A stretch of DNA of 64,000 bases from Chloroflexota bacterium (GTDB lineage Bacteria > Chloroflexota > Anaerolineae > UBA7937 > B3-Chlor), in the NCBI GenBank assembly GCA_030603665.1, contig JAUVXJ010000005.1, positions 124,001-188,000 on the forward strand, written 5' to 3'. This document shows positions 17,989-26,496 of this stretch, one piece after another. The notes beneath the pieces were generated by a model that saw only the letters and a list, made by a program, of their open reading frames with translations, was not told the DNA's origin and did no database searches. Position 1 is the stretch's first letter, and every line of letters starts with the position of its first letter. The position numbers were made by a program, and so were the translations under genes.

Positions 17989-19158
17989 CTAGAGTCGACC
18001 CAGGTCCATAGTGACCAACTGGTCCCACCAGTAGCGGAGGCGAGTGATCGGCTTGTCGCGCCCTATGCAGCGGAAGTATGGGGGCAGGAAGGCTCTGATC
18101 AGATCGCCGATCTTGTAGCGAGGCAAGATCGGTGTTGAGACCACTAGGCTGCCCGTTTCTCCCGGCCTCATCTCGTGCATCATCTTAACGCCTTCTCCGG
18201 TCTCCACCTCGAAGAAGAAAAGATCATAGTTGGGGACCCAGGCACGCTTCTCGTCCCGTTGCTGGCCGAACATACCCTCGGTTGCGCCGTAGATCTCAGC
18301 GATGTCCACCGGCCCAAACAGAGCCCTCAGGATGGGCCGGTACTTCATGTTTATCCCGGGGACACTGCCCAAGGTCATGATCCGTACCTTCCACAGGTCC
18401 TTCGGATACACCCCGTGGGCTGCATGCAGGTACCGGCCAAAATCCACTACCGTCGGCGCCACACCCCCCACTATGGTAACGTGCTCCTCCTTGCATCTCT
18501 CATGGGCGAGTTCAAAACGCCGCTTCCAATCAGCGATGGTCTTGCCGCCACCCAATGCATCGATCTCCTCCTGGGTCGGCAGAGAGCGCAAAGGAGTGGA
18601 CGCCGTGGTATGCTTGACGTAAATGCCCGAACTATACCCATACTCCACCTCTCGATCCCCTGCCTGGATCGTTCCCACCACAGAAGGGAAGTTGAGGTTG
18701 AGGTTCACCCCCTGAAGTACATCCAACTGACCCGTGCGCGCGATATAGTTCATGAGGGCGCGGCCCGCGCTTACCCTCGTCTTCAGGTCCGTGGCGGTCA
18801 TGGGGATGAACTTGGACTCACCCTTGGTTGTTCCGCGGGTGATGGCCCAACCGACGGGCGGCTCGTAGAGAAGCAGGTCCTCCTCGCCCGTCATCACTCG
18901 GTCTATAAGAGGTTTGAACTCCTCGTAATTCACCACCGGAAACGCGGCGCGGTACTCCTCGATAGAGTCTATGCTCTCGGCGCCGTGCTGGGCACCATAC
19001 TGCGTCTGAGAGTAACCTGCCAGCAACCGCTCCAGTACAGCGTCCTGAGCAGCCTCGGGGTGCGCCACGGCCTCGTGCCAAGGCCGCAGGAACTCCTCCA
19101 GCATTGCCGACCCCGCATCCCTGTCCAGTGCCCTTGATTCCTGTGAAGTCCCGTCCAT
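17989..19158 (-). CDS. GH3 auxin-responsive-promoter-family protein (acyl-adenylating enzyme)
   Basis: A 389-residue member of the GH3 branch of the adenylate-forming (ANL) superfamily. The N-terminal YSQTQYGAQHGAESIDSIEEY, the ATP-binding TRGTTKGESKFIP and the motif EIYGATEGMFGQQRDEK are clear. Plant GH3 enzymes conjugate acyl acids to amino acids; bacterial members are mostly uncharacterised. The ATG at 19158 has an AAAGGGGGTGG site and is preferred over a Met 13 codons upstream. The protein ends at YWWDQLVTMDLGRL, well short of the 550-600 residues of plant GH3, so the C-terminal lid domain is absent. Whether this is a natural short subfamily or a truncation cannot be settled from the sequence alone. 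Confidence 0.75.
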   Translation of the reverse strand: MDGTSQESRALDRDAGSAMLEEFLRPWHEAVAHPEAAQDAVLERLLAGYSQTQYGAQHGAESIDSIEEYRAAFPVVNYEEFKPLIDRVMTGEEDLLLYEPPVGWAITRGTTKGESKFIPMTATDLKTRVSAGRALMNYIARTGQLDVLQGVNLNLNFPSVVGTIQAGDREVEYGYSSGIYVKHTTASTPLRSLPTQEEIDALGGGKTIADWKRRFELAHERCKEEHVTIVGGVAPTVVDFGRYLHAAHGVYPKDLWKVRIMTLGSVPGINMKYRPILRALFGPVDIAEIYGATEGMFGQQRDEKRAWVPNYDLFFFEVETGEGVKMMHEMRPGETGSLVVSTPILPRYKIGDLIRAFLPPYFRCIGRDKPITRLRYWWDQLVTMDLGRL

Positions 19159-19186
19159 TCCACCCCCTTTGCGGAGCACTACCTCG

Positions 19187-21787
19187 TTAAGGTCCACCTG
19201 CCGCGGGCAGGAATTGTGCGATGCGATTCGTCATAGTATCCTGTATACGGCGAAGACCCACCTCGGTTCTGCCCTCCATCCTTACCGACAGCACCGGCTG
19301 GGTATTGGACGCCCTGACCAGCGCCCAACCGTCACCAAACTTGATGCGTGCGCCATCTATGTCGATCACCTCGTGACTTTCCATAAACGACTCTTTGATC
19401 GCCTCCACGATGCTGAACTTCTCGGTCTCCGGACACGGTAAACGCATTTCCGGTGAAGTGTAGTATTGTGGCAGCTCGCTGACCAGTTCGGATAGTGGTC
19501 GTTGCGTTGTTGAGAGGTACTCCAATAGCTTGCCAGCCGCCAGCAAGGCGTCGTCGAAGTTCAGAGGAGGATCGTTGAAGAATACGTGCCCGCTCAACTC
19601 TACCCCAAGCACCGCGTTCTCCTGCCTCATCTTCTGAAGAATGTAGGCATTGCCACACCTGGTCATCAGCGGGATGCCACCATGCCCTGCAATGTCATCG
19701 ATCAGTGCCTGAGAACACCGTACATCCAACACCACTTTGGCAGGGCCGTTGGCCAGGAACTCTCTGGCGAGCAGCGCCACGTACTTGTCGGGGAGGACCA
19801 TGGCTCCGCGCTCGTCAATCACGCCCAGCCGATCTCCGTCGCCGTCAAAGCCAATCCCAATGTCGGCGGCCTCCTTCGCCACCAGCGCCTTCAGATCACC
19901 GACATTGTCCTCATTCAGTGGGTCTGGCTCATGGTTTGGAAACCGGCCATCGGGCTCACAGTACAGAGGCACAACGTCGCATCCCAGATCCTCGATCAGC
20001 TTGCTGGCCAAGAGCCCAGCGGTGCCGTTCCCACCATCCACCACTACCTTCAGCCCGCGGTCCAGCCGAATCCGCTGCTGGATGCAGTCGACGTACTCCG
20101 GAAGGACGTCCACCTTCTCTACGGAACCCTTTCCGGTCTCGTACTGATTCTTGGCGATGAGACGTTCGACGTGCTGGAGAGCCTCCCCGGCGAGCGGATA
20201 CGGGCCAACCTGGAGCTTGAGACCATTGAACTCAGCGGGGTTGTGGCTGGCAGTGACCATCACCGCTCCGTCAGCGAGAGTGCTCTCTTGCGCAAAGGAC
20301 AGAGCAGGGGTAGGAACAACCCCAGCGTCAACGACATCACACCCCGTGGAAAGTAGTCCCTTCGTCACCGCAGAAAAGAAGCGCTCTGAGGAGACTCGGA
20401 CATCACGCCCCACGACTACTTTGTTTCGACCTGATGTCCGCTGGATGTACGTGCCAAAGGCCTTTCCGATGGTCTCAATGGCCCCGGTGGTCAGGTCAGC
20501 ATCTGCAACTCCACGGATATCGTATTCCCGGAACACTGCCCGACTTACCGCAAGCTTGGCTTGGAATGCATAGTCCCTGAGGATCCCGGAGACGGCCGCC
20601 GCCAGCTTCAGGGGATCATGACGAAGAACCACTCTCTCCGCGCCGTTGGGGCCTTTCTCAACAGCCTCCTGAACGAGATCGCCCTCGATCAGTAGCGCGC
20701 CCTCCACCAGAACCAGCTCCTCCGGCGTATCTTCGAATAGTATGATCTGCGTATCGTCCCTAACCACGGGGACAGACCTGACGGGCTCCGCCGATACTCT
20801 ACGGTAGCGCGCCAGAACGGAATCGGCTATCTCCTCGGTCCGACTGACCAGGACGTAGTCCAATCGGATCCCGCAGCTGTTCTGGATGGCCCGTACGTGG
20901 TCAGCGACGGAGTAGCCCTCGGTCACGTTGGGCTGCGTCATGATATTGCAGACGAATATCTTTCTAGCTGGCCCTCTCTTCAGGATCCTGTTGATCTCAG
21001 GCACGAGAAGAGTGGGGATGATGTTGGTGTACAGAGAACCAGGACCAATGACCACGGCATCGGCCCCCTCCAGCGCCTCCACCACCTCAGGAGAGGCTAC
21101 AACAGGCGCTCCGGGCCCGTCGTCAGCCATGGACTCAAGCCATACCTTCTTGATCGGTCCCCCGCCCTCCCTCTGAAGGATTTGAGAATCGCCTGCCAGG
21201 ACGCTCCCGTCTTCAAGCTCAGCGCTCACCCGCACTTTGTCAATGGTGGAGAAAAGCACTTCCTCCCCAGAGGTGTGAAGGCTCCGCCTCAACTTGGCGA
21301 ATGCTGTACCGCTCCCAACAGGGGGTACCACGCCGGTGATTTGCCACGGGACCTCCTTGGCGATTCGCAGCAGCATCGACAGTCCACCTGTGCCCGCGAA
21401 CACCACTACTTTGGGCTTCTCCGTCGGCCCGTGGTAGTAGTCGTACACCACATCGACCAAGCTCTCGTTGGCCGCCTTCTTGGTCACGAAGGGCGCGACC
21501 AGCGTGCGACTTAGCTTGATGAAAGAGATGACGACCAGGGCGATACCCATGGTCCCCAGGAGAATGCCACGCTGCACGTGTGGAATGAACTGGAGCGTAG
21601 CGTAATAGACAAAAGAAGGGAATGGCGCCGTGCGGTAGAGGTGGACCAGCACGTAGGCGAAACCCAGACTGAGAAGCGCGATCCCCAGGAACAGGGCCAC
21701 CAGCCAGCGCTTGATGTGCCAGCCGGGCAGCAGGAATCTCAGCACCCTGCTATTTCTGAGCCTCGTTGTCGGGTTCACGTCACCCAT
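19187..21787 (-). CDS. Fusion of membrane-anchored YvcK/CofD-like domain and phosphohexomutase (paralogue 2)
   Basis: An 866-residue fusion. Two membrane helices at about 28-50 and 76-96 precede a YvcK/CofD-like domain (about 126-415) with FAGTGGLSMLLR, VVIGPGSLYTNIIPTLLVP and CNIMTQPNVTEGYSVADHV. The segment that in normal YvcK holds VADDGGSSG, the GDIRN motif and GHSLGN is replaced by about 30 unrelated residues, so UDP-GlcNAc binding is doubtful. From about 416 a complete phosphohexomutase follows: FREYDIRG, TASHNPAEFNG, FDGDGDRLG, VELSGHVFF, RASNTQP. YvcK controls carbon flow into cell-wall precursors, so joining it to a hexose-phosphate mutase is suggestive. The ATG at 21787 has a GAGGAA site; a GTG two codons earlier is possible. 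Confidence 0.85.
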   Translation of the reverse strand: MGDVNPTTRLRNSRVLRFLLPGWHIKRWLVALFLGIALLSLGFAYVLVHLYRTAPFPSFVYYATLQFIPHVQRGILLGTMGIALVVISFIKLSRTLVAPFVTKKAANESLVDVVYDYYHGPTEKPKVVVFAGTGGLSMLLRIAKEVPWQITGVVPPVGSGTAFAKLRRSLHTSGEEVLFSTIDKVRVSAELEDGSVLAGDSQILQREGGGPIKKVWLESMADDGPGAPVVASPEVVEALEGADAVVIGPGSLYTNIIPTLLVPEINRILKRGPARKIFVCNIMTQPNVTEGYSVADHVRAIQNSCGIRLDYVLVSRTEEIADSVLARYRRVSAEPVRSVPVVRDDTQIILFEDTPEELVLVEGALLIEGDLVQEAVEKGPNGAERVVLRHDPLKLAAAVSGILRDYAFQAKLAVSRAVFREYDIRGVADADLTTGAIETIGKAFGTYIQRTSGRNKVVVGRDVRVSSERFFSAVTKGLLSTGCDVVDAGVVPTPALSFAQESTLADGAVMVTASHNPAEFNGLKLQVGPYPLAGEALQHVERLIAKNQYETGKGSVEKVDVLPEYVDCIQQRIRLDRGLKVVVDGGNGTAGLLASKLIEDLGCDVVPLYCEPDGRFPNHEPDPLNEDNVGDLKALVAKEAADIGIGFDGDGDRLGVIDERGAMVLPDKYVALLAREFLANGPAKVVLDVRCSQALIDDIAGHGGIPLMTRCGNAYILQKMRQENAVLGVELSGHVFFNDPPLNFDDALLAAGKLLEYLSTTQRPLSELVSELPQYYTSPEMRLPCPETEKFSIVEAIKESFMESHEVIDIDGARIKFGDGWALVRASNTQPVLSVRMEGRTEVGLRRIQDTMTNRIAQFLPAAGGP

Positions 21788-21850
21788 CAACACTTCCTCG
21801 CCGATGTTCTACTGGAGTCCCGTCGCCCTCTCGCGCTCAGGCGACGACCG

Positions 21851-23245
21851 CTACCAGTGACCTTCGAAGTCGAGAATCCCAGCTGAGATCTCAGCCGCAC
21901 AACAACTCTCAAGCTCTTCCCTTACCACGGTCTTCAGCTCCTCAATCCGTCCAGGTGTGGCTGCCTCGAACACAAGGGCGATGTTGGGCGTGGTATGGGA
22001 AGCCCGCACCGATGCCCAGCCATCCTCAAACTCCAAGCGCAGGCCATCCAGGTCCACCAACTCGAAGCGCCGCTCGAAATGCTCCCGTATGCGATCCATG
22101 ACCGCGAACTTGTGCTCATCGGCACACGCCAGTTTGATCTCAGGGGCAGAGTGATAGCGAGGGAACTCCGCCACGAGTTCCGAGATCCCCCTTCCTCCTC
22201 TAGACAGGGATTCCAGGAGTTTCGCCGACGCGAAGATTCCATCGTCAAAGTCGAACAGGTCATCTCCGAAGAAGATATGCCCGCTGGCCTCACCGCCGAT
22301 CAGCGCCCCGCTCCTCTTCACCTCCGCCATCACGCGCGTGTAACCCGTGGGCGCCATGAGGGGTATCCCGCCTTCCCGCCTTATGACCTCGATCAGAGTT
22401 CGCGAAGATAGCAGGTCGAAGACGACGGTGCCCTGTTCGCGCTTCAGCATCTCTCCGGCGATGAGGGCAACAATGAGGTCACCGGACAGGATCTCACCAT
22501 GGTCGGTCACCAGACCGACGCGATCTCCATCGCCGTCGTAGGCGAAGCCCAGGTCCGCATGGTGTTCCCTCACAGTGGCAACCAGGTCCTGCAAGTTTTC
22601 CTCTTCGCTAGGGTCCGGGAAGTGATGGGGAAAGCGGCCATCCAGCTCGCAGTACAGCTCTACCACCTCGCAGCCCAGGCGACGGAACAGCTCCGGCGCC
22701 ACCGGGCCAGTGGCACCGCTGCCGGCGTCGATCACCAGCTTCACCGCTTGCTCGATCTGAACCCGCTGCATGACGGCAGCGAAGTAGTCATCCAGAATGC
22801 TCGCAGCTTGGGAGAGATGCCCCGTGCCCTCGTGGAACGGCCCCTCCTCTGCCAGTTTCCTCAGGTGCTGAATTTCCTCACCCGAGAACGGGAGAGGGCC
22901 TTTCCGCAGCTTCAGACCGTTGTACTGCGGTGGGTTATGGCTTGCTGTGACCGCTATGCCACCGCCGGCACCAAGATGTTTGACCGCGAAATACACGATC
23001 GGCGTGGTGACCACACCGACGTCGATGACCTTGCATCCTGTCCCCATCAGCCCAGAGATCAACGCGCGGGTCAAGTCCGGGGAACTCAGGCGCCCATCCC
23101 TGCCCACGACAACAGTATCGTGGCCAGCGTCCTGGAGCATGCTCCCGTAGGCGGCGCCCAGAACGGCACACACTTGGGCGTCTAGATTCTCCCCGACGAC
23201 GCCTCTGATATCGTACTCGCGGAAGATGGTGGGGTCTAGCCGCAA
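21851..23245 (-). CDS. Phosphomannomutase/phosphoglucomutase (paralogue 3)
   Basis: A 464-residue alpha-D-phosphohexomutase with FREYDIRG at the N-terminus, the phospho-Ser in TASHNPPQYNG, metal loop AYDGDGDRVG, GEASGHIFFG, and a phosphate loop RASHTTP, where paralogues 1 and 2 have RASNTQP. The start is TTG at 23245, seven bases after an AAGGAGA site and placed exactly before the family's first strand. The open frame continues 66 codons further upstream, but that part has no family sequence and overlaps the promoter. The fusion gene follows 63 bases downstream, so the two are probably co-transcribed. Confidence 0.88.
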   Translation of the reverse strand: MRLDPTIFREYDIRGVVGENLDAQVCAVLGAAYGSMLQDAGHDTVVVGRDGRLSSPDLTRALISGLMGTGCKVIDVGVVTTPIVYFAVKHLGAGGGIAVTASHNPPQYNGLKLRKGPLPFSGEEIQHLRKLAEEGPFHEGTGHLSQAASILDDYFAAVMQRVQIEQAVKLVIDAGSGATGPVAPELFRRLGCEVVELYCELDGRFPHHFPDPSEEENLQDLVATVREHHADLGFAYDGDGDRVGLVTDHGEILSGDLIVALIAGEMLKREQGTVVFDLLSSRTLIEVIRREGGIPLMAPTGYTRVMAEVKRSGALIGGEASGHIFFGDDLFDFDDGIFASAKLLESLSRGGRGISELVAEFPRYHSAPEIKLACADEHKFAVMDRIREHFERRFELVDLDGLRLEFEDGWASVRASHTTPNIALVFEAATPGRIEELKTVVREELESCCAAEISAGILDFEGHW

Positions 23246-23285
23246 ACCAGGCTCTCCTTGAGGGCAGTAGTGAGATGTTGCGATG

Positions 23286-23314
23286 ATTCTACAGCAGGAA
23301 GCAGGTGGTGGCAA
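23286..23314 (-). promoter_or_regulatory. Promoter of the phosphohexomutase/YvcK-fusion operon
   Basis: On the minus strand TTGCCA (23314-23309), a 17-base spacer and TAGAAT (23291-23286). The start codon at 23245 lies about 40 bases downstream. Confidence 0.55.
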
Positions 23315-23497
23315 GAACACCCATTCCCGAGGAGCCTGGCACGGCCTCTGGCTCACCGTGGCCACGACCAGATGAGTGCCAGTGCCTCCATTGCGGTTTC
23401 GGCGCTGCCCACGGTCCACCGTCCACCAGGCCCAGCAATCCAAAGGCGTGTCCGCTTTCCTCCCGGGAACGCGTGGTCCCGCAAGTCAGCCACGCCC

Positions 23498-23526
23498 CTG
23501 CAACGTGCGGTTCTTTGTGGTAGAAT
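23498..23526 (+). promoter_or_regulatory. Possible extended -10 promoter of the glutaredoxin operon
   Basis: TAGAAT at 23521-23526 is preceded by TGG, giving an extended -10 (TGn). A weak -35 (CTGCAA, 23498-23503) lies 17 bases upstream. The rest of the 354-base divergent region (23246-23599) shows no gene. Confidence 0.35.
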
Positions 23527-23599
23527 GAGCAATGTGGGTGGAGAGTATTGGACTTGCGGCGGGCAACGGGTCTGACTATTTGGCAGGAGAAGGCATAGG

Positions 23600-23857
23600 A
23601 TGAGAAAGGTGAAGGGGTACTTCTTGAGCACGTGTGGATGGTGCAAGAAGACCAAGCGGCTCCTTGACGAGAATGAGATCGACTACGAGTACGAGTACTT
23701 GGATCTGTTGTCCCCGAGCGAGAAGGCGCGCGCACTGGCTGAAGTATCGCAGCACAATCCGCGCAAGAGCTTCCCCACGGTTGTCGTTCAGAATGACCAC
23801 ACGGAAGTGGTGATCGGCTTCAAAGAAGAGCGTCTGCGCGAGGTGCTCGGTCTATGA
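23600..23857 (+). CDS. Glutaredoxin-family protein
   Basis: 85 residues, the usual size for a small glutaredoxin or NrdH-type protein. The active-site motif CGWC lies at about residues 12-15 (FLSTCGWCKKTKRLL), followed by the cis-Pro region SFPTVVVQ and a C-terminal helix. It would reduce disulfides in the cytosol. The ATG has an AGGAGAAGG site. Its TGA overlaps the ATG of the next gene by 4 bases, so it is translationally coupled to a ferredoxin-type disulfide reductase. That makes it the likely partner or electron acceptor of that reductase, in place of thioredoxin. Confidence 0.88.
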   Translation: MRKVKGYFLSTCGWCKKTKRLLDENEIDYEYEYLDLLSPSEKARALAEVSQHNPRKSFPTVVVQNDHTEVVIGFKEERLREVLGL

Positions 23858-24348
23858 ATTCTCAGAACGCCGAGACACTGTACGAGCGCCTGAAACGCGA
23901 GGCAGAGGCCGCAGGGTACCTCCTCAACCCCGACAAGACGTTCGTACTGGGTCTCATGGAAGGACTTCTCACCAACGAGGAGCGGTACGGCTATCAGTCC
24001 TGTCCCTGCCGGCTGGCCGACGGAGTGAGGGAGACGGATCTGGACATTATCTGCCCTTGCGACTACCGAGATCCCGATTTGGACGAGTACGGGGCCTGCT
24101 ACTGCGCCTTGTACGTCTCCGAGGAGATAGCCCTGGGGGAGCAGGAAGCGGAGCCTGTGCCGGAACGGCGCGTTGCTCGGCCTCAACCGGCCGACGAGGA
24201 ACACGACGATCAACTTGTCGGCTTCACGCGCGGCGGCATCCCCGTGTGGCGATGCAAGGTATGCGGCTACCTCTGTGCCCGGCCGCAGCCTCCACTCAAG
24301 TGCCCCGTCTGCAAGGCTGACAAGGACCGCTTTGAGCGCTTTGCGTGA
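23854..24348 (+). CDS. Ferredoxin-thioredoxin/disulfide reductase catalytic chain fused to rubredoxin
   Basis: 164 residues in two domains. The N-terminal domain (about 1-95) is the catalytic chain of ferredoxin:thioredoxin reductase, with CPCR, CPCDYRD and CYCALYV giving the [4Fe-4S] ligands and the redox-active Cys pair. After an acidic/proline linker, a rubredoxin-like C-terminal domain has two Cys-x2-Cys pairs (CKVCGY and CPVC). FTR-like proteins with a rubredoxin domain are known in methanogens and other anaerobes as ferredoxin:disulfide reductases; the separate variable subunit of plant FTR is absent here. It is coupled to the glutaredoxin gene and probably passes electrons from reduced ferredoxin to it. 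Confidence 0.9.
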   Translation: MNSQNAETLYERLKREAEAAGYLLNPDKTFVLGLMEGLLTNEERYGYQSCPCRLADGVRETDLDIICPCDYRDPDLDEYGACYCALYVSEEIALGEQEAEPVPERRVARPQPADEEHDDQLVGFTRGGIPVWRCKVCGYLCARPQPPLKCPVCKADKDRFERFA

Positions 24349-24380
24349 CATCCGACCATGGCGTTAGCGCGAAAGGGCGG

Positions 24381-25493
24381 CTACGTAGCGACCATGGTCG
24401 CTATCCTCTCGCCGTCGAGAGTGCTGTAGACCCCAAGCAGGTTGGCGGTCAGGCACGAATGCACAGGTAGGACCATCAGCACGTCACCCACACGGAGACC
24501 TCTGAGCAGGTGATCGGGCAGTTTGATGATCCCGTGTTCCTGCGACAGCGAAGAGACGTAGCCGCCTTCCACCGCCGGACCCCATCCGTCCTCCGTTGGC
24601 AGTGCCACTAGGCCGAAGATTGGGGCGCCGTTGGAATCCGCAATGGATTCAGTGGAAAGATGGATCGCGCCGCCGTAGACAACAGCCTCGTGTCGCTCCT
24701 CGTGCTTGGCGACTACTGGGCACGCGACAGCTACGGCTATCTCCTCCTCCTGGCAGACCCCCATATTGAGCTGCATCAAGTCGTAGAATACGAAGGTGCC
24801 CGGCCTTATCTCGTCTACGTCACCGAGGTCGTTCACCAAAGTGCAGGTCGGCGTGTCTCCCACCGATAGCTGAACGTCGCCGAAGCCCTTCCCCAAGAGA
24901 CTGTCGCGGACGTCCGCCATCCTGGCGGCCGTCTCATCGTAAACCTGTCTTATACCTTCCCTCGATCCCGCGTCGTATGCATGTCCCGCGCAAGCCAGAA
25001 GGCCGCGCACGTTCAGAAGATCCGCTTTGTCCACCTCTTCTGCGACTGCAAGCACGCGATCCAGCCGCTGCCAGGGTATTCCGGTTCGGCGAGATCCGAC
25101 GTCTATCTTGATCCATACGTCAGCCCGCGACTCAAGATTCCTCCCCAAGAAGCCCGCTGTCTCGGTTGACTCGACCAGCAGACCCACGTCGATATTCTCT
25201 GCCAGTTCATTCATCTTCCCCATCTGGAGAATATTGGCCGGGAAGGCGACGGTGATGTCCTGCCACCCGTGGGCTGCGAAGTAGGCAGCCATGTCCAGGG
25301 ACGACACGGCGATCGAGTCCACGCCCCTCTCCCTGAACCACTCGCCGATCTGCGCAGACTGGTGGGTCTTGAAGTGAGGTCTGAAGATCACGCCACTCGC
25401 ACGCGTCTTGCTGGCCATCTTCTCAATGTTGGCTCTGGCTCTCTCCTCGTTCAGCACGAGAGTTGGCTTCTCAATAGACAGGGTGTCACGCAC
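24381..25493 (-). CDS. D-threonine aldolase / D-serine dehydratase-like PLP enzyme
   Basis: A 370-residue fold-type III PLP enzyme (alanine racemase N-terminal barrel plus the D-serine-dehydratase-like C-terminal domain). The PLP Lys is in FRPHFKTHQSAQ, near residue 42. The metal-binding His-x-Cys is in LPVHSCLTANL near the C-terminus. Family members cleave D-threonine or deaminate D-serine and related D-hydroxy-amino acids. The start is GTG with an AAAGGAG site. It is the last gene of the minus-strand catabolic block, 240 bases after the ATP-grasp gene. D-threonine aldolase and D-serine dehydratase cannot be told apart from sequence alone. Confidence 0.82.
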   Translation of the reverse strand: MRDTLSIEKPTLVLNEERARANIEKMASKTRASGVIFRPHFKTHQSAQIGEWFRERGVDSIAVSSLDMAAYFAAHGWQDITVAFPANILQMGKMNELAENIDVGLLVESTETAGFLGRNLESRADVWIKIDVGSRRTGIPWQRLDRVLAVAEEVDKADLLNVRGLLACAGHAYDAGSREGIRQVYDETAARMADVRDSLLGKGFGDVQLSVGDTPTCTLVNDLGDVDEIRPGTFVFYDLMQLNMGVCQEEEIAVAVACPVVAKHEERHEAVVYGGAIHLSTESIADSNGAPIFGLVALPTEDGWGPAVEGGYVSSLSQEHGIIKLPDHLLRGLRVGDVLMVLPVHSCLTANLLGVYSTLDGERIATMVAT

Positions 25494-25732
25494 TTGCCAC
25501 TCCTTTTGTCGAAGTCACGACTGTGAGCAGTCAATCCTACTCAGATTGGGGGCAAACGGCAAGTTTGAGCTAACAGGCACGGGCGCCCCACATTTGATTC
25601 GCGACGAGCACTGGGCAATCACCCCCTCTGCTCATGGAGTCGCGAGACTCTCGGTACCTCTTTGCTGCACAGCACCCTGCTGCTCTGGGCTCTGCTTGCC
25701 ATTCAGATCATGCATTTGCTCCCGCGCAAGCC

Positions 25733-26407
25733 CTACTGATCGCCGCTCTCCAATATTCGAACATCCAGCACCATCAGACCTTGTTCGAAGACACGGACCA
25801 GATTCAAGTCCAGCTCCTTGATCTCTGGGTGGTCGGTGACCATCTGGGCTACTGCCAGCAGCGGGTCCGCGAGGGCATTGACGTCGGCCCCTGGCTGCCC
25901 GCGGGCTCCGCCGATCACCCCATGACCCTTGATCTCCTTGATCATCTCTTTCGCATCTCTACGCTCCAGCGGAGCAACCCGAAAGGTGGCACTGTCCAGC
26001 ACCTCGGTGAAGACGCCGCCGAGACCGGACATCACAGCGGGACCGAATGTGGCATCGTCCAACGCGCCCACGATGACTTCCAGGCCAGGGGGCGCCTGTT
26101 TGCAGACCAAGACGCCCTCAATGTGAGCACCCTGTACAGCATCCCGTACTGCGTCCAATATCCCCTGGTACGCGCCCCGCACGCCTTCGGCATCCCTGAG
26201 ACCAATGGCCACTCCGCCCGCATCGCTCTTATGCACCACGTCGGGGGAAACCACCTTCAGCACGACGGGATATCCAAGGCCATCCGCAATGCGTGCGGCT
26301 TCCTCCGGTCCCCGAGCGAGCCCATGCTCTGCGTACGGTATGCCGTACCGCTCCAGCATTCGTATCGCCTCTGGCTCCAGTACGAATCGTGCAGTGCTCT
26401 CCGTCAT
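25733..26407 (-). CDS. ATP-grasp subunit of an ADP-forming acyl-CoA synthetase
   Basis: 224 residues corresponding to the beta (ATP-grasp) part of acetate:CoA ligase (ADP-forming). Visible signatures are YPVVLKVVSPDVVHKSDAGGV (ATP binding), VLVCKQAPPGLEVIVGALDDATFGP and MSGLGGVFTEVL. The enzyme class makes ATP from acyl-CoA in fermentation. The CoA-binding alpha subunit carrying the phospho-His is not in the window, so the gene must work with a distant alpha subunit. It lies downstream of a hydroxyacyl-CoA dehydrogenase, amidohydrolase and BKACE, which suits conversion of an acyl-CoA product to acid with ATP gain. Confidence 0.85.
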   Translation of the reverse strand: MTESTARFVLEPEAIRMLERYGIPYAEHGLARGPEEAARIADGLGYPVVLKVVSPDVVHKSDAGGVAIGLRDAEGVRGAYQGILDAVRDAVQGAHIEGVLVCKQAPPGLEVIVGALDDATFGPAVMSGLGGVFTEVLDSATFRVAPLERRDAKEMIKEIKGHGVIGGARGQPGADVNALADPLLAVAQMVTDHPEIKELDLNLVRVFEQGLMVLDVRILESGDQ

Positions 26408-26496
26408 GATGTCTCTTCTCCCTGGCGCTGCATTCTCATTGTCTCAGCGGAGTTGTCGGCGCCAGGCGGCCCACATGGCGGCTCCAAGCAGATTCC

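Noticed and set aside
18175..19137. 320-codon plus-strand frame
   Set aside because: Antisense to the GH3-family gene; composition typical of a shadow frame.
24386..24403. 18-bp perfect palindrome TAGCGACCATGGTCGCTA
   Set aside because: It lies in the last codons of the D-threonine-aldolase-like gene, has no loop and no U-tract; probably chance.
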